DNA from: Liolophura sinensis
Lineage: Eukaryota; Mollusca; Polyplacophora; Chitonida; Chitonidae
Length of the DNA: 64,000 nucleotides
Direction of reading: 5' to 3'
Assembly: GCF_032854445.1 (NCBI RefSeq)
Contig: NC_088295.1
Coordinates: 48,225,385 to 48,289,384, forward strand
A program made the translations under genes and the position numbers. Positions 1 to 13,700 of this stretch are shown here, piece by piece (position 1 is the first letter of the stretch; every line of letters begins with the position of its first letter). Below the pieces are notes generated by a model, which was not told the DNA's origin, searched no databases, and saw only the letters and a program-made list of their open reading frames with translations.

Positions 1-1777
1 TCAGATGCTGAGTCACTACTCTGAGCACTAGCACGCTATAATCCTCTCCGCCACAGAGGAGGGTAAGTTTTAACTGGTGACCACCACATTTAAAAAAAGC
101 TTTTTCAAGGCATACTGAGGTAATCTGAGCATAACTGCAGTTATTTAATCCATGACAAAGAGTTTATTCTGAAGTATGTCCTTGATAATGTGTCCATTAT
201 TTGTTATGTTGCATTTTGTTCTAAAGGGACCAATAAACAGCTTAATCAATATTACCATTTACATGCATGTTGGTTAAATAACTGAATACATATCACTGGT
301 CGCCCTGCGGATAGACACTTAGGTACTGATTTTCTTATTCTTTGCTGCATGTACAACCTTGTGCCCAATGCCTATTTTGACATGTACGTAACATGTTAAC
401 AAGGCATTTTATTTTTTCTTTTAAACATATATATATATATATATACACATATATATAAACAATGCATTGATATAAATGGACACCTGTTATGGGTTAGTTT
501 GTGTCACCACTCATTAGTGGGTAGGTACATCCCTGCAGCTGGGCATTACGGACAGACATCAGCTATATGCTAACACTGCTAGGTATCAAGTCCTACACAA
601 AAACCCATGACATCATTCACATCCACCGACAGCCTACTACGGAGCTAGACAAGACCACTCCCTGTCCACATCACCAGACATCGGCATAAAGTATACATGA
701 GCTAAATAACAATATTGACAGAAAGTCAATGAAGCGAATTTACAGGTGGATAGGAATGACTCATCAGGCTAAACCATAATGTGGCTGCTTGCGTGCCAAT
801 CGCTAAGGAGGTCAATAAATCATATGTAAACGACTGCCGAGTTAGGAAAGTGTTGTTATGTGTAGGGTTTTCTGCAATAAAAAAACAAAAATCAATGTGG
901 AGATTCCATCACTGCTCTTGCTTCAACGTAAATAGCCATGCATTCTCAGTTACACGTCTAATGCAACAACAAGCTGATCCCCTTCAACTCTAATTGTGCC
1001 CACGATCAATCCTTACATGTAGAAGGTGGCATGATAGCGTGTGATCAGCATTTTAAAGGAAATTCAGATATGAGCTTCACAGTTTTTCACTGTCTTAACT
1101 GTGGATATTTCTTTTCTTTTCTTTTGATTTTCTACAGAATGGCGAAGTCCAACAGCCTGTAAAAACATCACAGCTCTGATAAAAAGCTTACCCTAACAAT
1201 AAAAGCTGCAAGTACATGCCAAAAAATGTCGTCCATGGTTTAAGTTGCTAATTTTGTTAGATCCTCTCATAATTTGAAGTTTGTTTGGAATGTAAATGTA
1301 GGATGATTGCCTACATAAAAAATGTAAGTTTCAGCACCAAATGTAATACTTTATGACATAAATTTGCCTCTAAAAATGTTTTTTTGGGATGAGATTTTAG
1401 ATCACAAATTCACAGTTCAACACACACACATTTAACAATGTATGCCAGCCTCATCCCAAAGACACCTTTCCCTTTCACTTCCACACTACCTACCTGACAA
1501 TACATTATTTTAAATGTCAAAAGGGTGTATCTACTGTTATACTTGCCAACATAAATGTTCCATGTACAGATGTTCATTAAAGAATGGTTCACGCATACAA
1601 CTACATGTACACTTTAATATTTACAGACTCATCAAATCCACAAAACCTACCACTACATGTATATGCCGTCTGGAATGCACTGATTTCTGCGAGAAAACTA
1701 AAGCTGTCATTCAGACATTTTTATACATCTTTTAATTAATGCAACTGGATATACATTCTACATGTACATCTGAATGC

Positions 1778-1882
1778 CAAAGTGACACTATTTGTTGCCA
1801 CAGTGACACTATTTGCTGCCAAAGTGACACTATTTGCTGCCACAGTGACACTATTTGCTGCCAAAGTGGCACTATTTGCTGC
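1778..1882. repeat. 21-bp minisatellite, 5 copies
   Basis: Five head-to-tail copies of a 21-bp unit (caaagtgacactatttgctg plus c). The third base alternates A/C from copy to copy (caaag, cacag, caaag, cacag, caaag), so the real duplication step was probably 42 bp. Confidence 0.9.
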
Positions 1883-2896
1883 CTGGAATTATTCGGATGC
1901 TTGTTAAGGGCATATCCTGTAATGGGGTACAAGCAGATTTTCCTCTCACAACACGTGGCGCTAGTGTGACAAGACTTCCATGTCATTTTGGTGCGCGACG
2001 CAAAACATGTTACGTGCTGCGGTTTCATCTGTGCTATACCCTCTGTGACGTCGCGCTGTTGACGTTCCAGTGGGATGTCCATAATACGTCCCACTTCAGA
2101 CTTCCGCCGGCATCCCATTCCTCAAAGAATTTGCAAAGCTGTTTATTCAAGCATAATCTGAGAGTATTATTCTGTGTAGACTGATAAAATCTTGAAATTG
2201 AAAATTGAAAATTGACCAACACACCAAATCTAGTTTAGTCTTCAAATTGAACATGAAATCATTCATAAATTAAACAGAAAATCAGGACCGAGTCAAACAA
2301 AGTCTATCAGCACCTAATGCCCACAGCAGGACTCCAATCATAGAGAAATTACCCAAGTGAACTGAGACAATTCCACATGTAATTCTAGACCTTCTCAATC
2401 AATACTGAATACGAAGTTATGCTGACGTCAAGCCGCACGTACGTGTACCTACAGCCACAAACCAGTTATCTGAAGTGCCTACAGAATAGTAGGGACAAAT
2501 GCCCCAAGCATCTAGGTGTGTGGGTGAGCAAGTGGATGCCAACTTAACTCGCACTAATTACATAATTCTGAGGAGGCACAGAAAACAAGCTAACAACATT
2601 AAGCCTCATTACTTATAGGCTTACAAAAACTGCAGCAAACTCAATTCCTCTCATCAATATTGGATGAATGTGTATCCCAAAGGAGCATCTTGCATGATTC
2701 AATGGTGATAAAAAAAATAGGAGCCCAGATGTGTCTTCATGTATCTTTACAGGGTGAAGATTAAATTGATTTTCCCAAAAAAAATAAATAAATAAATAAA
2801 AAAACTAAAAAGATAAAATTCAAGATCCACACCATCGTGTCATCAATGTATAAGGAAAGCAGGTGATCATATACGTAGATGTACACGTTGAAAGAT

Positions 2897-3049
2897 TTAA
2901 CACCGCAACTGCAGTTTTTGTGCACAACCCAATACCACTGAACCTTGTTTCGTACTAGTCAAATCCCTCGAATGCGACTTTGACTTGGTATGAAACAAAG
3001 TTCAACAGTATAGGGTTTTACGCAACAAACACTAAGATCAAGGTGTTAA
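2897..3049. repeat. Short inverted-repeat element (MITE-like), about 60-bp arms
   Basis: The left arm starts ttaacacc and runs to ccttgtttcgtac; the right arm, read on the other strand, starts ttaacacc and runs to actttgtttcatac. The arms are imperfect, about 60 bp each, around a spacer of about 30 bp. A partial relative lies at 12391-12503. Confidence 0.7.
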
Positions 3050-3199
3050 AGCCTATTCTACCCAAAACAATGAAGAAAATGTGGCAAAAACAGGACATTT
3101 CATGCTGCTATTCTTTTTCACTCCCTCCGCAAAAGTGGTGCATTTTGGACCAATCAAGGGCAAGATTAGGCCACTACAGTTGACCTTGATATTTCATAG

Positions 3200-3365
3200 C
3201 TGCATATGTATGACGTGTCTCATTGTTGAGTGATGTAGGAATGTGAAAGTTCACCACGTTCACTGTACATGTGCATGTATTATGACATCATACCTCAGAG
3301 GTCAGACTGGGACGTTATGAAACAAATGATTCTTTTTCTACACCATGGCATTTGGGTGTAAAAAT
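3200..3365. repeat. Dispersed repeat, copy A (pairs with 13428-13580)
   Basis: Shares ordered blocks with 13428-13580: TATGTATG, GTGTCTyATTGTTG, GATGTAGAAATGTGAAA-like, TGTATTATGA, GTCATAC and CATGGCrTyTGGGTGTAAAA. Both copies lie just after a sequence resembling the 2897-3049 element, so they may be parts of one larger mobile element. Confidence 0.6.
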
Positions 3366-4515
3366 ACCAAAAATGCAAAAAACAGAAAAAATATCTATAA
3401 AGTGCAGAAATAGCACTTTTATCACTGAAGGAAATTCTGATAGTTCACTTTTTTAAAAGTCCTGAAAGCAAATATAACTAGTAAATAAAGTCAAATTCTT
3501 AAATAAAAAGCATGAAATAATATTATTCAAGGAGGTAAACAAACCGACCAGTGTGTTGAGTGACACACTCAAGATTGTTTGACAAGTCATCTCTATTTAC
3601 TACGTATATTTGCACACGGCCCGAACTATCAGTGTGATAGAATGTATTACTGAGTGAAAAACTGTGAAGTTATGAAGTCAGGAAAACCACCATGCATGCA
3701 TGTGTAAGTGATATTCAATAACATGTATTGATTGTTTGCAAAACGTAACTGTAAATACATGTAACAGTCTGTCGCCAAATGTACAATTTTTTCTGCAACG
3801 GTGTCAAAGCTAATTTCCCCACAGACCGACGACACAATGACACAATCAAGCAATCTGAATTCCATCACATATTTACCACCTTTTACATGCTTTTAGCCTT
3901 ATCACGTTTACCACTACTCTGCATGTGGAAAAAGGTGCCAGAGAGTCTGCCACGTGACATCATCAATAATCGAGCAGCAGGCTTGGTCTCTTCCCCTGGG
4001 CATGCAGTTTGATATGGGAACAGCTGATGGTACCCGTGACAAGCGCGGCTGCCTAGCCTGATAGTATATTCCCACACCAATTTATCCAAAACACACATCC
4101 GTGTGGCATTAATTGAAGACAGAAACAGGAGCAAACAAACTGTGGCCATCTAATACTGATTGGTTTTGCTTCACGAAGTGTTAATGGTTGATAACTCGAT
4201 GATGTTTGAACCGCGCAGAGGCAGAAAGCTATTGAAGTCTAATGAATGGATTCACACTGAAGTATCAACCTGGAAATTAAGTAGCTGGACAAGGACAATG
4301 TCCCAAATACAGCAGTAGTATTGTGACAGCTGCTAACTATTTGGTATAGGACAGAGTTGTCATGTAAATTGTTGTCAATGTCACTTTCTTTACTAATAAG
4401 GGTAGCTAGAAAATGAACCAGTCTTATCAGGCATCACCTCTGAAATCATTTCCAGGCATTTGATACCATTGACACTAGCAGAAAGCCGGGAGATACTGAA
4501 TGTAGGTTTACTTAC

Positions 4516-4674
4516 CTACGCAGTTGTCACACAGACTGCAGTGGGAGGCGCGGGGAGGGCGGAAAATTTTACATGTGAAACAATACTTCAGCTTTATTAT
4601 CTGCCCCTTGATGACGACCTCTTTGGTGCGGGGAGGAGGTCTGTATGTGTTGGGGGAGCCAGAACTTGGTACCT
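4516..4674 (-). CDS. ZDHHC14: ZDHHC14 coding exon 3 (first half of zinc-binding cysteine-rich domain)
   Basis: Acceptor TTTCAG|AG, donor GTAG|GTAAGT. It encodes [20 protein letters not shown], then [16 protein letters not shown] and [17 protein letters not shown]. Cys160, Cys163, His173, Cys174, Cys177 and Cys180 are metal-ligand positions of the DHHC domain. The next exon (expected to begin ERFDHHCPW-like) is outside the window. Confidence 0.96.
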
Positions 4675-7600
4675 CTGAAACAAACAAAGTAATTAATCGT
4701 TATTAACACATAAATCCAGGTCTCCATAAATTTCCAGAACTTCTTAGAAACAACAAGTGTCCAAGTATATGTTGATTTAATTCATCAACATATATGTAAT
4801 CAAAACTGAAAATCACAATACTTATATACATGTAGAGAGCTCACTGTAACTAATGGTTTAACTTTAATCTTGCAATGAATATTCAGTAAAAGAGTGGATA
4901 AATTAAACTCAAAATAAATAAATAATGATCCAGGAGAAACTGGGGCATTGCATGAAAAAAAAAATGTGGCTGGACATTTTAAATAAGAAATTCTTTAGGA
5001 TTTAACCACATGTATCAACACATATGCATCTAGTTCACAACATAAACGAAAGTGAAAAAACATCTAGTTTAAGTTATTAATACTGATTATAAGGTATAAT
5101 TTTGAAAGTACTTTTACATTTTAAATGTTGAGTTTAATTTGTTTCATGTTCAGTTTTTCTTACTACCTATATACAGAAGTACAGATAGGTATGAGCGCAC
5201 AGCATATGCATCAGTTATGTGTATATCTAAAGGTATGCTTGGCAGACACTATTTCTGATACTGACAGCAGCCTGAGGAAGTCTGTGCCTGACCCATTTTA
5301 ATTGGCTGACCTTAGTGGTCAATGAGAAATCGTAGCCATGACGATTGCACCACAGCCAACAGAACTTCACTGTTGTCATGGAAACTATGCCACGAACAGA
5401 AGTGCCATTAGAATCTCCCAATGGACTTTGTAGGAAAAGTTCAAACAAAAGCAATGGACACCAACTAAATGATATCTACAGCTACAAGAAAATAACATTA
5501 GTGACTGAAATGCTGAAGTATATGACTCTTCATGCCATGTTCCTTAATGTCCTTATGTATATATGTAACATGTACAGCTTTAATTTAGAAATTACTTCCT
5601 TGCCTGTTTTATTATTTTTTTTGGACATCGTTTTTGTCTTCAATCACCAAGGTGCCACAACCAGTGGGAGTAGAAGAATCTACAAATTCCGTGTCCACTG
5701 CCAGGTTTGAACCTGCACCTCACCAGCAGCTCTTACAAATGAATGCTGTACATGTATATGACATGTACATACACTTATAACATCACTCATCCCTATCCTA
5801 TAAAATGGGTAAAGTGTCATGTTTGTGCAACATGTTATTGTCTTGCACAAGCTGTGAGCTGTAATCTGTTATTTATACAGCTCTGAAGCCTGCTCCAACA
5901 AGCACCTGCTACACAGTCTGGGCATTTTCTAGCAGCAGCAGCTTCTGGCTTGGTTAGGGACTGAATATTGATCAAACTAAAAGGTTAGCCAAAAGCCATC
6001 TAACTGTGCCCGGCTATTATTATCGGACAACCAATATGAGCCCAGCCTTTCTTTTCATGATCACTTATTTGCATGCTGTCATCCTTTTCCTGAAGTTTGC
6101 TGTGATTTCCATGAGCTGTAATGTAGAGCCTTCATTAAGGAGGCTTGAGTTATGTAAATTGCTTGTGGCCTTCAGACAATTTACACACATACAGCATATG
6201 GATATGCAGTACATGTACTTAATACTACGGCTTAAGTAGTGCGTGTGAGTACACTTCAACTTGAATGTAATTAATAGTCATAAAAACACATAGCATATAT
6301 TACATAAACCTACATGCATGCATTTAACAAAAAACTCGCCAAATGTGAATATCTTACATTGTGCTATAACATGAAACACAGCCAATTAAACTCCTCTGAA
6401 CAGAGTTCAGATGGATTAATTGACGAACTGACATGTGCGTGTAAAGTGTAAATTTGCAGAGAACTAAAATTTTCCTAATGTAATTGTTCAACCTATGACA
6501 CATGTTCATTATTAATACTTCATTGTAAACAAAAAAAACAAAACACACATTTTCCATGCTTGTTTGAAAGTATACTTACTTATAAAAATGAACATTTAAG
6601 CGTATCTAACCACCCATTCCCACCCTCAACCATGCAGAGGAACTGACAGTTCTGGACTAATCTCAGAGACACGAGATTGACCTACCTTAATATCTGAAAC
6701 AGAACTGGCCTAGTATACTGCATGTGATTGGTCAAATGTGTGTTCTTGAGTGACAGGGCTGTGCGATCTATTCTATGGCACATTAGCCTTATTTGATAAA
6801 GGCTTTCCAGAAGGAAACATTAGAAAAGGTCAAGAAGCTTTATAACATGCTTTCGGATGGCTTTAGGAATAACAAAGACTCTATAGATTGAGGACAGATA
6901 AGCAGTACTTTATAAAGACGTCACACAAACCACTCCTAAAGGATGAAGCAACATATCAAGTCGGTGAAACAGAGAATCTGATTTTACCCCACTTTGCTGA
7001 ATAAATGTCTCCACAAATGTCGATCAAAAGGCCTTGATTTGTCCATAAAAGCTTCAGGAATATCACTATTATTTGCACAGAAAATTTGAGGATTCTGGCA
7101 TTCCAATGGCGCAGCGAGCACTGCTAGTAAGTACTTCATCTTACACTGTACTTAAACAACATGCAGCTAATTACAGATATAACCGTACTGTATGTATTGT
7201 GGTTATTACAAGTCAAATCATAAGTTAAAATGACAATATAAAACAGTCGAGGCCTCCGTGGCTCAGTTGGTTAGCGCGCTAGCGCAGCGTAATGACCCAG
7301 AAGCCTCTCACCAATGCGGTTGCTGTGAGTTCAAGTCCAGCTCATGCTGGCTTCCTCTCCGGCGGTAAGTGGGAAGGTCTGCCTGCTACCTGTGCATGGT
7401 CGTGGGTTTCCCCCGGGCTCTGCCCAGTTTCCATAATGCTGGCCACCGTCGTATAAGTGAAATATTCTTGAGTATGGCGTAAAACAGCAATCAAATAAAT
7501 AAATAAATAAAACAGTCAATATCAACTGAGACATTTTGACACATATTAATGGCCACGTTTAAGATGAAGTCTGTTGAGTGCAACATTACCTATACATTAA

Positions 7601-7693
7601 AATGAGAACCGACAAATGTTTTTATTGCAGGATTATTTTTTTAACTTTAAATTCTAAAAACAAAAATTACACACACACACACACATATACATG

Positions 7694-7744
<51 letters not shown>

Positions 7745-10700
7745 TACAAATGTGCCTTAATGTCCTGGTTATGACAGCTTTAATGCATGTACAGTACCTA
7801 GAATAATGTGGTATAAAGTCATGAAGTGTTCAGTTGTCACCCACTACTGCTCAAGCCCGCCAACAAATATTTGAAGCACAAACACTGTTGATAGAAACGA
7901 CAGGTCTCTGTTACCTTGCTTGGGTAAATCAAATAGGACACCAAACATGTGTAAACGTTGATAGATACACCATGGTCACAGACCAAAGACATAAATGTAC
8001 CTGCATAAATGTAGGCCTACATGTACTACCATGATAATGAGGCCATGCCCAAACACTTATTGGCCTGGATGAAACATGTTACTTGGCCATGTGTTCCTTG
8101 TTCAAGGACGTATATATGGTAAATGTTTAGTCAGAGCTGTAGAAATTAAAATAGTTAAAATTTAAGCTCTTAATAGTAGACCTACTACGTGTAAATATAT
8201 CCTCATTTTATACGCATGAGCATATATGTATACAGCCAACTCAATTCAACACAACTGATCAAACAATTTATCATTCACGTATTAGTCATGCCCATCATGT
8301 GCTGCATGACATAATGGCTTTATACAGAGGTACATGTACATACACATACACACTATTAAAGCTTCTGGTCCCCAGTCCCTACCTGTACATGAAGACGTAT
8401 AGCTCGTTAATAATAACAGTCGCACGTATCTGCATGAATTAACAAGAAGCATAACATGTATTTGTACTTCTTCTGATTTACTGTCAGTAAAAGAACTACT
8501 ATATATTACTTCATTTTTTTACCACATACTTTAATATACTGATTGTCAAAAAATGGGTGAAATACTGGCAATATAATCCCTGAATCATTTTACTTATAAA
8601 TGAACTCAGACCTTTAGTACACAGTCACAATATAAAGGCCTATCTCCCCTTTATATAGATAGTTTTCAACAGGATGAGTCAGCCCTATCCCTTATTCTAC
8701 ACTTCGCATAACGATGGTTTAATATTGCGCAATACACCACATACATCAGAGAATATCATTTTAAATGCTCGACCTTTTTTCCTCGTTAAGTCACCGCTTT
8801 CCGAGATTACACGGAATTTTTTATGACGCATAATTAAGTCAAATATCAACTGTACGTCTTTCACATGTGCAAAAATACAGCAGCATGCATGTGTAATGAA
8901 GCTGCTTGGGACCAGATATAAATCAAAGCTTGTAGTCTAACGAGGAATCTTCTGAAAAAGCCCTTGAACCCTCCAAAACCAATGTCAAAATCTGGTATCA
9001 TCAGATTGCGGGAATAATAATATAATGACACTAGCTTACAAAATACAACCTCAAGTTTAATCAATGATCTTCCCAAGCAACAAGATGTAAAACTATGACC
9101 ATCACTCTTTCAATAACAACATCTGTTTGATATCAGTAATAACAAAATTGAGAGAAGCTTTTTCTTTTCCCTCTATGCTAGTCCCTCATCAGGCCAAGCC
9201 GAGATTAAATGTATGCTGAACAATGACCACAGCCATGTACTAAAATTATGCTACACGTATGACATACAATAAGAGAGATGGACTTCGTGAGCATTTCTAA
9301 CCTTTTACACCACACACATTCTTTAGTTTTGTATGCTAACCATAAAAAATGCTGAAAATAATACATGTCAAGTAAACAATATATACATGCACAGGACTAA
9401 ATAAAGACGTGAAATCCCAAATCAGATGTCTATTTCAGGTGAAAACGGCCAGTTTTACACTAAACCACAAGTGTGTGATTTGTATGTTTGTTCGGGGTTC
9501 AACAGCACTTTTAACATCATTCAAATTTTTGAGCATTGCACAATAAAGGTCTCCTCACAAATGGTCAGCCTAAGTTCTGCCTCACTGTAACAACGTACCC
9601 AGCCACAGAATAGTAATTAAACATACATGCATGCATGACCAGTAGGCTACTTGGCCTTTGAACTTTACATAAACTGCGCATGTTAAATGTTACACTATAT
9701 ATCCTCTAAAACTGAATTTTGCAAGTTGAAATGCCAATTTCTTATCCCTATATTTAAATACATGTATGTGTTTTGCACATTAAAATGATCATTCAAAATA
9801 GCACTACAAGCCGAATGACAGATTAGTAACACTGTCCATTTCAATCAATTTCAGAATTTTCTTGTTAAAGCACACATAGGAATGAAAGCTACATGTAATG
9901 CCCATGTAATCTTTTTTTAACACTATTTGCTGAGGATAATAATTACATGTGCATTTTGCTTTACTGTAAAACAGTTTAATTATTGCAAAAATGTGTTCCT
10001 AAACATCCACTTTCAGAATTAATTTCAATTGTGCTTGTTTTGTTTTTTCTTCTTCTTTCTTATAAATTAATGCCATACAAAGTACACACAGTATCAATAC
10101 TCAAAATAGTGTTCTCCTTAACTCCATTTAAAACTTCATATGCAATAACCCAATAAAGCAAGTGACAGTCCACAGCTTGGAAATTTTTACCGTTTGAAAA
10201 TACAAAATACTATATAACAAGGCCACCACAGATTGAAAAATATGATCACTCCAGAAATGCCTGTCAGAGAATTGCGAGTCAAAAAGACGGATTTTCAAAA
10301 TGAGTAAAAAATTTCACAAAGAAGTAAAATCCATAATTTGGCTGAACATGCCAATAATCAAAACCTATTCAGTTTGCTGCTAAAAAATTCTTCCCGTCTT
10401 TTCAATAATGAAAGCATGAATAAAAGGCAATTTAATAAATATCTGAATCAGACAGCCTCAGCTACCCTGTGTTCTAGAATGTAAGACTTTCGACTATGCA
10501 TGTACCTGTATAGAATACAAATCAGGATAATTAGATATTCGGTTCAGTTTTTCATAAACAAGAAAAATCGTCAAAATCAGTATGTATTATTTACTGAATT
10601 TATCATCAATTTAAATTTACTATACATGTATCTGTATTTTAAGTGTGTACTATTGCTTATTATTGCGGCATCACTGCATACAGCATCATGGATGGAAAGA

Positions 10701-13700
10701 AGAATATGTTAGCAAACGCTTAATTTGACACATCATGCTGGTTAAATGGTATAAATTGCATGGTGTTGAGAACAATGCTTTGGCAGGCCTACCTATTTCT
10801 TAACTTAAATATCCGAGTGAATTTTCACTTTCTGCTCAAGAAGATTTCACTTGTAAATGTTTGATAGCTTTTTGTTTTATGGGGAGAGGAAAATGTGGTA
10901 GTGTATGACAATCCTCAAGTAGTTAATTCAGCACAGGTCTATAAGCAAACAACATGCACAGTCATACATAGTCTGTAGGAAAATAGACAGCATATGAACT
11001 GGTATAGACCATAGACCAGCATAGCGTCAGACTGGGACAGACGTCTAGTCAGTGTATGCAAGCTAGCTCTATACCGTAACACTATATTGATTGAAAACGG
11101 TCACCTTAGCTTTACAAGAGCACTGACAACGGCTATTCTATTGTCGATGTGTTTCCCAAGTGAAGACCTACAGCATCCATTATACAAGCGAAATCCCACT
11201 GGGAACAGTCACTGAGCAGTCATTCAATGCCAGTTCAATTTTCTAGCCAATTTAGAACTGTTTTTCTAGGATACTGCAAACAATCAAGTCTATACATTCC
11301 AAAGCAAGTCAGTGTGGTATATCTATATATAAAAGAGCAGTCTGGATACAGAAATATCTTGAATATGGTCAAGCTCTAGGCGAAATGTTGTTGAAAGGCC
11401 TTAAAATAGATCGCTTTCCTAAGAATAAGCCTTCAGTGGCTCATGCGGCTATATGAACCACAATTTAGCACCAAATCATCAACACATATATGCGATGATA
11501 AAGTACCCTGATTCTTCTCAATTTTAGGACACATGATCTGCTCTTTTTAGCCAATATACATGTAATACGCAGTTCTCGAGTTACCTCATTACGACAACAG
11601 AGTGACGTCCTACTGCAAAATGACGTGGCCACTTCACGGCACGGTAGGGCTAACTGCCCATCTCATAACATGGCACTGATCGTGTTAAGATCAAAGTACC
11701 GGGATAACATCATTATTTTTGCAATATTGGGAACCCAGATCCATCCAAAAACATGATTCAGAAGATCAGTCTAATCCTTTTTAATTAGTATTCTATATTC
11801 TATATACCACCCCCTGTTGAAATTACCAGATTGGCCCTACTGTCCCATAGCGACGTTATATCACAAAGGGATGTCACTCTGTTGTCGTAACGTCATATCT
11901 CGAAACCTGCATATTGAATTTGTAGCGGAAATATTCAGTTTCTTTTCTTTCCACATGGCTAGTCCATTTAATCAACAACATATTCACATCTTTACTTTTC
12001 AAAAAAACTGGGAGAGAAATGTAATTCATTGCTTTCAACACTACTATTACATCTCCTAAAAATTTGAAAAATTAGGGTACCACATTCGTCAGAGAAGGAA
12101 AGCGACTGAGAAAGACAGAAGGATGGGTATTCTTTTTTCTTTGATATTTCCTCATGCTTAAGGACAACCTTGAAAGCAATTTATCCACCTTATTCTTTTA
12201 ACAGACAACAGTGACAATTTATGTCTAGTGATTTTAACTTCATATAGTATTTTTTAGTTTATAAGCAGAGAAATGCTTGAAGAAATAGGGTAGGTTGCTG
12301 TCTTTCATTTGTTTCCTGAAGAACAGAAGCAATGGATGGATCCAACACATCTGATGTCTCAGCAACCCTTCACATGACAATGTTAGGGGTTTAACACCCC
12401 CGCAGGGTAAAATCCCTCGAATGCTGCACATTCTCTGGATCTGACTCGGCACGAAACAAGGTTCAGCGGTACTGGGTTACACAACAAACACCAAGACAAA
12501 GATTAAATTAGCTCAACGAGTCTTCAAACTAAAACCATACAAATGCCTACAAAACGTACTGACAAACGTACCAGACGATCTCGAGCGAACGTCAAGCTCT
12601 TTTGCTGTGAATGGCGTAATTTCACAGAAAATATATAAATAATGTTTTATAACTAATATAAATACGTGGTTCAAGTTCAAGTGGTTAGATCCAAATGAAA
12701 AGATGAAAGGCCTGATTCCCCAGTTCTCCGGCGAGAATAAAAACCATGCACATTTCATCTGGTAACCACCCTCCCCACCCCCCCCCCCCCCCAAGAGAGT
12801 GCACAACTTAAAGGCGAAGAAAACTGAAATATCAAACAAATACCACTGAAATGCATTTCCTTGCAGGTGCATGCCATAAAAAAAATTCTAATATGTACCT
12901 AAAGTTGATAAATTATAAATAAAGTCAGCTCCAAAATTCGCTGTGGGCGACTCCATTTTACCCAAGAACTGGTCCTAAAGTCTTCTGTGTTAGGAGAATT
13001 GTCGTCAGAAACTGCCGAAGTGCAACTATACATTTCGTTTTCCGCCTGACGATCAGGAAACCAGAATGTTGGACGTAGGTTCCGAGTTTACACGAACAAG
13101 CCGGCAGTTTTAACCACTCTCACTGGCTCAGAGACAACACACCCCCAGCATAAATTACAGGATGTTAAAGATGGATGGACTCAGCGATTTATGCCAGCTT
13201 TGCCATTTTCAGGCTTCTCGTGTGTAGCAAGGAAAAATCGCAAAATTATGCAACATGCACCATCTGATAGAAAAAATATGTGCTCTTTTCAGCCTAAAGT
13301 GTCATTTTTCTAAGTTTTTCTTCTCCTTTAAGACAACAGCCCCTGCAAAGCATCATAGTATACATTTTCTAAAAATGCTTATGAAATTATTGAGAACGTA
13401 AATTATTGACGTAAATACGTCAAAGCTCAGTATGTATGGGGTCGTGTCTTATTGTTGCGTGACGTAGAAATGTGAAAATTTACCCTACATGTATTATGAT
13501 GTCATACTGCTGAGCTCAGACTGGAATGTCTTGAAACAAACGTTTCTTTTTCTATGTCATGGCGTCTGGGTGTAAAATATATATCTCTGTTTAATATGTA
13601 CATTACATATTACACCGCATGCAACTGACAGCGGGACAGAATACATTTCATTCCTTTCCCAGTGAAAGCAATTGACGTCACAGAAAGATTGAACATTTGT

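Larger units (their letters stand above)
1..4515 (-). other. ZDHHC14 intron 3 (partial)
   Basis: No coding exon was recognised on either strand. It holds a short (TA)n run near 428-450, a 21-bp minisatellite (1778-1882) and an inverted-repeat element (2897-3049) with an associated conserved stretch to about 3365. The short open frames in it show no family resemblance. Confidence 0.7.
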
